Position numbers and translations under genes: made by a program
Assembly: GCF_018129005.1 (NCBI RefSeq)
Contig: NZ_JAAEDL010000023.1
Span: forward strand, 1-64,000
Direction of reading: 5' to 3'
DNA: 64,000 bases
Origin: Neoroseomonas eburnea
Lineage (GTDB): Bacteria; Pseudomonadota; Alphaproteobacteria; Acetobacterales; Acetobacteraceae
Notes under the pieces: model-generated
Told to the model about the DNA's origin: nothing
The model's input: the letters and a program-made list of their open reading frames with translations, nothing else
Databases searched by the model: none
Shown here: positions 61,201 through 64,000 of the stretch, in pieces
How positions within the stretch are numbered: the stretch's first letter is position 1
How the letters are laid out: every line of letters begins with the position of its first letter

Positions 61201-62085
61201 TCAGCGCAGGTAGCGCCAGCGGAAGCGGTCGCCCATGGCCTCGACACGCCCGACAGACGGATGGGGGAAGTGGATGGGCAGGATCTTCGTGTCGCTGTCC
61301 GCAACCTCACCAAAAAAGCGGCGGCGACTCACGGTGGATTCTGTGGTGTCCCAGTCGAAGACCGTGAACCAGTCCGGCTGGTGCACCTGCAGCGCGTGAT
61401 GCATCAGGTCCCCGGTTACGACCGCGTGCTGGCCGCCACTGCGGATGTGGACGCAGCAATGACAGGGCGAATGCCCGGGTGTCGGCTGGATGGTGATGCG
61501 GTCGTCGAGCTGGAAGTCGTCATCCACCAGCAGCGCCTGGCCGGCTTCGATGATTGGCTCGCAATTGAAGCGGAAGACGTTGCCGCCGCCGCCAGGGCGC
61601 TCGATTTCCGCCTTCGTCGTTGCTTCCCAGGCGGCATATTCGCGCTTGTGGAACACGTACTTCGCATTGGGGAAGGTCGGCACCCAACGGCCATCGCGCA
61701 GCACCGTGTTCCAGCCCGAATGGTCGATGTGCAGATGGGTGCAGAAGACATAGTCGATATCCTCGAACGAAAGGCCTTCGGCCTTCAGCCCGTTGAGCCA
61801 TGGCTGCTTCGGATAATCCATCGGTGCGGGCCAGCCCTTGTCCTCACCCGTGCAGGTATCCACCAGGATGGTGTGATGCGGCGTACGCACGACATAAGTC
61901 TGGTAGGTGATGACCATCTTGCCTGAAGCGGCATCGTAGGTTTCCGGTTCGACCTCCTTCAGCCGCTCGGCCAACAGCGCGGGCGCCGCAGCGGCGCTGG
62001 GAAACATCGCCTCGGGCGCGCGCCAGGGGCCGTCGCGCTCGATGATGCTGGTGATGCTGACGTCGCCGACGGTGAGCTTTCGCAT
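61201..62085 (-). CDS. Metallo-beta-lactamase-fold hydrolase (AHL-lactonase-like group)
   Basis: A 294-residue zinc hydrolase. The metal motif is HLHIDH (CTHLHIDHSGWN) with further ligands in TPGHSPCH, TGDLMHH and LPIHFPHPS. General layout and the late tyrosine-poor loop resemble lactonases of the AiiA/AttM or methyl-parathion-hydrolase-like branches, but substrate is open (lactone, ester or thioester). An AGGACAGG-type site precedes the ATG. It lies on the same strand as, and 67 bases before, the acyl-CoA dehydrogenase start, so it may belong to that operon and act on a lactone intermediate. Confidence 0.88.
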   Translation of the reverse strand: MRKLTVGDVSITSIIERDGPWRAPEAMFPSAAAAPALLAERLKEVEPETYDAASGKMVITYQTYVVRTPHHTILVDTCTGEDKGWPAPMDYPKQPWLNGLKAEGLSFEDIDYVFCTHLHIDHSGWNTVLRDGRWVPTFPNAKYVFHKREYAAWEATTKAEIERPGGGGNVFRFNCEPIIEAGQALLVDDDFQLDDRITIQPTPGHSPCHCCVHIRSGGQHAVVTGDLMHHALQVHQPDWFTVFDWDTTESTVSRRRFFGEVADSDTKILPIHFPHPSVGRVEAMGDRFRWRYLR

Positions 62086-62331
62086 GTCCTGTCCTGGGTT
62101 GTCAGTGGGCCATTCGGTGCCCGTGCCGCCTGCGGCAGCCAGGGCGGCAGAGCCGGGTGCTGGCACGGGCAGGCGGCAGCGCCGCATCCTCGGTGTCACG
62201 CTCGCGGGATGGCGCTCGCGCGGCGACGGCGCATCGCAGGCTGGTGATCAGCACGCATTCCTCCCGTCGCCCGTCATCCGGCGGCTGGAGCCAACGATCC
62301 GACGGAGGTGGCGTCCGCGCAAGACGTCGCG

Positions 62332-63216
62332 TCAACGCCGAGTTGCCTCCCGTCGTGCGATCCATGTCGTTGCGGCAAAAATGATCGCTGCGCCCGCGAA
62401 GGTGGTGGTCGCCGGCACCTCCGCGAAAACCAGCCACCCGAGCGCCGCGGCCCACACCATGTCGATGAACTTGACCGGCTGGGTTGCGGAGACGTCGGCG
62501 ATGCGGAAGGCCTCGGTCAGGCACCAGTGGCCTGCGCTACCGAGCAGGCCGGTCAGCAGGAACCAGCCCCATTGCGTGACCGAAGGCCAAGTCCAGCCGG
62601 GGATGGCGAAGGGCAAGGTGAAGGCTGCGACGGTGATCGCCTGCCAGGCGACGATCACGGCGGGCCGGTCACGCCGCGTCAATGCCTTGGTGATGAGGAA
62701 GGAAGCCGCGAAGAGCGGAGACGAGGACAGCATCACCAGGGACCAGAAGCCTCCGCCTACCGCGCTGAGCTGCGGCGTCACGACGATCATGACGCCAAGG
62801 AAGCCGATGCCGGCCGCGACCCAGCGCGCCCGGACCATCGGCTCCCCCAGGAAGAGAACGGCACCTGCCATGATGAAAATCGGCCCCGTGAATCCGATCG
62901 CCGTCATGTCCGCCAACGGTACGTGCGGCAGCGCCCAGAACCACAGCAGCAACCCGACCGTGTGGACCAAGCCGCGCCAAGCCTGACCGGGCAGATCGTG
63001 CGGCCGCCAGGCCGCCAGGCCTGTGCGCAGCATGAAGGGCAGCAGCACGACAAGCCCGGCCAGGTAGCGCAGGAACTGCGTCTGGAATGGGTCGATCTCC
63101 AGCGTCAGACGTCGCGCGATGGCGTTGAGGACGCAGAACAGCAGCCCCGCCGCAGCCATCCACGCCATGCCCCGGAGTGTGGCCGCGCGGGTCGGCCGCG
63201 CGGAGGGAGTGGTCAC
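62332..63216 (-). CDS. DMT-superfamily transporter (EamA family)
   Basis: A 294-residue membrane protein with ten predicted helices in two EamA repeats (first GMAWMAAAGLLFCVLNAIAR; second near 150, LVMLSSSPLFAASFLITKAL). EamA proteins export amino acids, nucleotides or other metabolites. It begins with GTG, which overlaps the stop of the upstream alpha/beta hydrolase (GTGA), so the pair is co-translated. The 246-base gap to the next gene shows no further feature that I can support. Confidence 0.9.
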   Translation of the reverse strand: MTTPSARPTRAATLRGMAWMAAAGLLFCVLNAIARRLTLEIDPFQTQFLRYLAGLVVLLPFMLRTGLAAWRPHDLPGQAWRGLVHTVGLLLWFWALPHVPLADMTAIGFTGPIFIMAGAVLFLGEPMVRARWVAAGIGFLGVMIVVTPQLSAVGGGFWSLVMLSSSPLFAASFLITKALTRRDRPAVIVAWQAITVAAFTLPFAIPGWTWPSVTQWGWFLLTGLLGSAGHWCLTEAFRIADVSATQPVKFIDMVWAAALGWLVFAEVPATTTFAGAAIIFAATTWIARREATRR

Positions 63217-64000
63217 GCCGTCACGGACTCCCGTGCGAGGATGCGGGCCAGGGCTGCGTCGAATTCCGCCGCGGCCTCATAGGCGACCCAGTGGCCCGCG
63301 CCGCGAATCATCTCGGTGAGCGCACTCGCCTGCAGCGAGCGGATCAGCTCGATGCGCGACGGAACGTGTGGGCGGGCAATGGCGTCCTGTTCTCCATAGA
63401 TGCAGGCTAGCGGCGCCCGGCTACGCAGGATCGCCTGCTTCAGAGAGTCAGTATTTGCAAAGCCGCGGCTCTTGAAGCGGGCGCGGCGTGTATGGAGGTC
63501 CTGGATCGCCAAGGCGACTTCGTCGATGCGTGTCGCGTCGGCGAACATCAGCGCAGCGAGATTGTGACGGTTCGCCTCCTCCCGTGCCGTCCCCTCAAGA
63601 TGTCGGACCTTGAGGAGTTCCGTCGGGCTCCGCGGCAGCCCGAGTGCCCCCGCGCCCACCACGGTGAGGGAGCGGCAGCGCTCGTGGTCAACCGCCGCGA
63701 GATGCCCGGCACAGAGCGCGCCGAAGGAGAAACCGACAAGGTCGTAACCCTCTCCCGGGCGCAGCAGCATGTTGAGTCCATCGCGCAGGATGCCGCCAAT
63801 CGTTTGGGGGATGGCCCCATCCGGCGGCATGTCGCTGTCGCCTAGCCCCGGGAGGTCGGGGCAGAGCACGAGCCGATCTGCGGCGAAGGTCGGGATGTTC
63901 CGCAGCCAATGCCGCCAGGAGCCGGAGCCGCCATGCAGCATCACCAGCGGGCGACCCGCGCCCCAGGCGCGCCAGACCAGCGAGCCCGCGCCACAGGGGG
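63213..64000 (-). CDS. Alpha/beta hydrolase, 5' end outside the window
   Basis: The frame is open to the window edge, so the N-terminus is missing. Visible are the oxyanion-hole strand RPLVMLHGGSGSWRHWLRNI, the nucleophile elbow GFSFG (LVGFSFGALCAGHL), a likely acid Asp in IYGEQDAIARPH and the catalytic His in GAGHWVAYE, all typical of the hydrolase family with triad Ser-Asp-His. About 262 residues are in view. Its stop overlaps the transporter start. The substrate is unknown; ester or C-C bond hydrolysis are both possible. Confidence 0.88.
   Translation of the reverse strand, partial: PCGAGSLVWRAWGAGRPLVMLHGGSGSWRHWLRNIPTFAADRLVLCPDLPGLGDSDMPPDGAIPQTIGGILRDGLNMLLRPGEGYDLVGFSFGALCAGHLAAVDHERCRSLTVVGAGALGLPRSPTELLKVRHLEGTAREEANRHNLAALMFADATRIDEVALAIQDLHTRRARFKSRGFANTDSLKQAILRSRAPLACIYGEQDAIARPHVPSRIELIRSLQASALTEMIRGAGHWVAYEAAAEFDAALARILARESVTA

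Overview
The window is one continuous piece of a very GC-rich chromosome with tightly packed genes, GTG starts and many stop/start overlaps. The gene content (hdac–xseB–ispA–dxs–tlyA order, zinc-ribbon DinB, PutR/PutA pair, membrane rubrerythrin–VIT1 protein, many tripartite-tricarboxylate-transporter receptors) points to an alphaproteobacterium, most likely a Roseomonas-like member of the Acetobacteraceae. This is inference from gene content, not a database result. I see no rRNA, tRNA, CRISPR array, insertion sequence, integrase or phage gene.

Layout. 124–2,673: DNA polymerase IV, a small membrane protein and a ROK sugar kinase on the minus strand. 2,748–10,314: TusA-like protein, histone-deacetylase-family hydrolase, a solute receptor, xseB, ispA, dxs, an AraC regulator and tlyA; this is a conserved core block with two accessory genes set into it. 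10,330–10,640: a hairpin-dense convergent intergenic region. 10,711–14,696: a secreted protein of unknown function, a VWA-like/DnaJ pair and a YbaY–META protein. 14,851–19,193: amidase, peptide-type binding protein and class IV aminotransferase, with a divergent GlxA-like AraC regulator. 20,396–27,465: LysR, solute receptor, hydantoinase A/B pair, second LysR. 27,481–34,470: peptide-type binding protein, a frameshifted 2OG-Fe(II) oxygenase, an amidohydrolase and a stand-alone AceE-like E1, with a divergent Lrp regulator. 35,168–41,949: MFS exporter, a second hydantoinase pair in the opposite gene order, and an omega-transaminase. 42,409–53,259: PutR, PutA, then an operon of binding protein, two permeases, transaminase and FAD oxidase that has no ATPase gene. 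53,349–55,220: ferritin-like iron transporter and a GAF protein. 55,237–61,133: receptor, two crotonases, a dienoyl-CoA-reductase-like SDR, CoA-transferase and acyl-CoA dehydrogenase. 61,201–64,000: metallo-beta-lactamase-fold hydrolase, DMT transporter and a cut-off alpha/beta hydrolase.

How it works together. Apart from the core isoprenoid and RNA-modification genes, the window is largely an assembly of small catabolic modules: a periplasmic receptor, a regulator and two to five enzymes that open amide or imide rings, transaminate, oxidise amines or run beta-oxidation-like steps. Most receptors lack their own membrane components here, so they probably share transporters encoded elsewhere.

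Most notable signals: an exact 10-bp tandem duplication that breaks the 2OG oxygenase (30,031–30,050) and puts its 5' end in frame with the downstream binding protein; five consecutive perfect hairpins at 10,519–10,636; a dispersed multi-hairpin repeat just after several stop codons; and a fatty-acid-type cluster whose crotonases and SDR lack canonical catalytic residues. I found no clearly new defence or mobile system.
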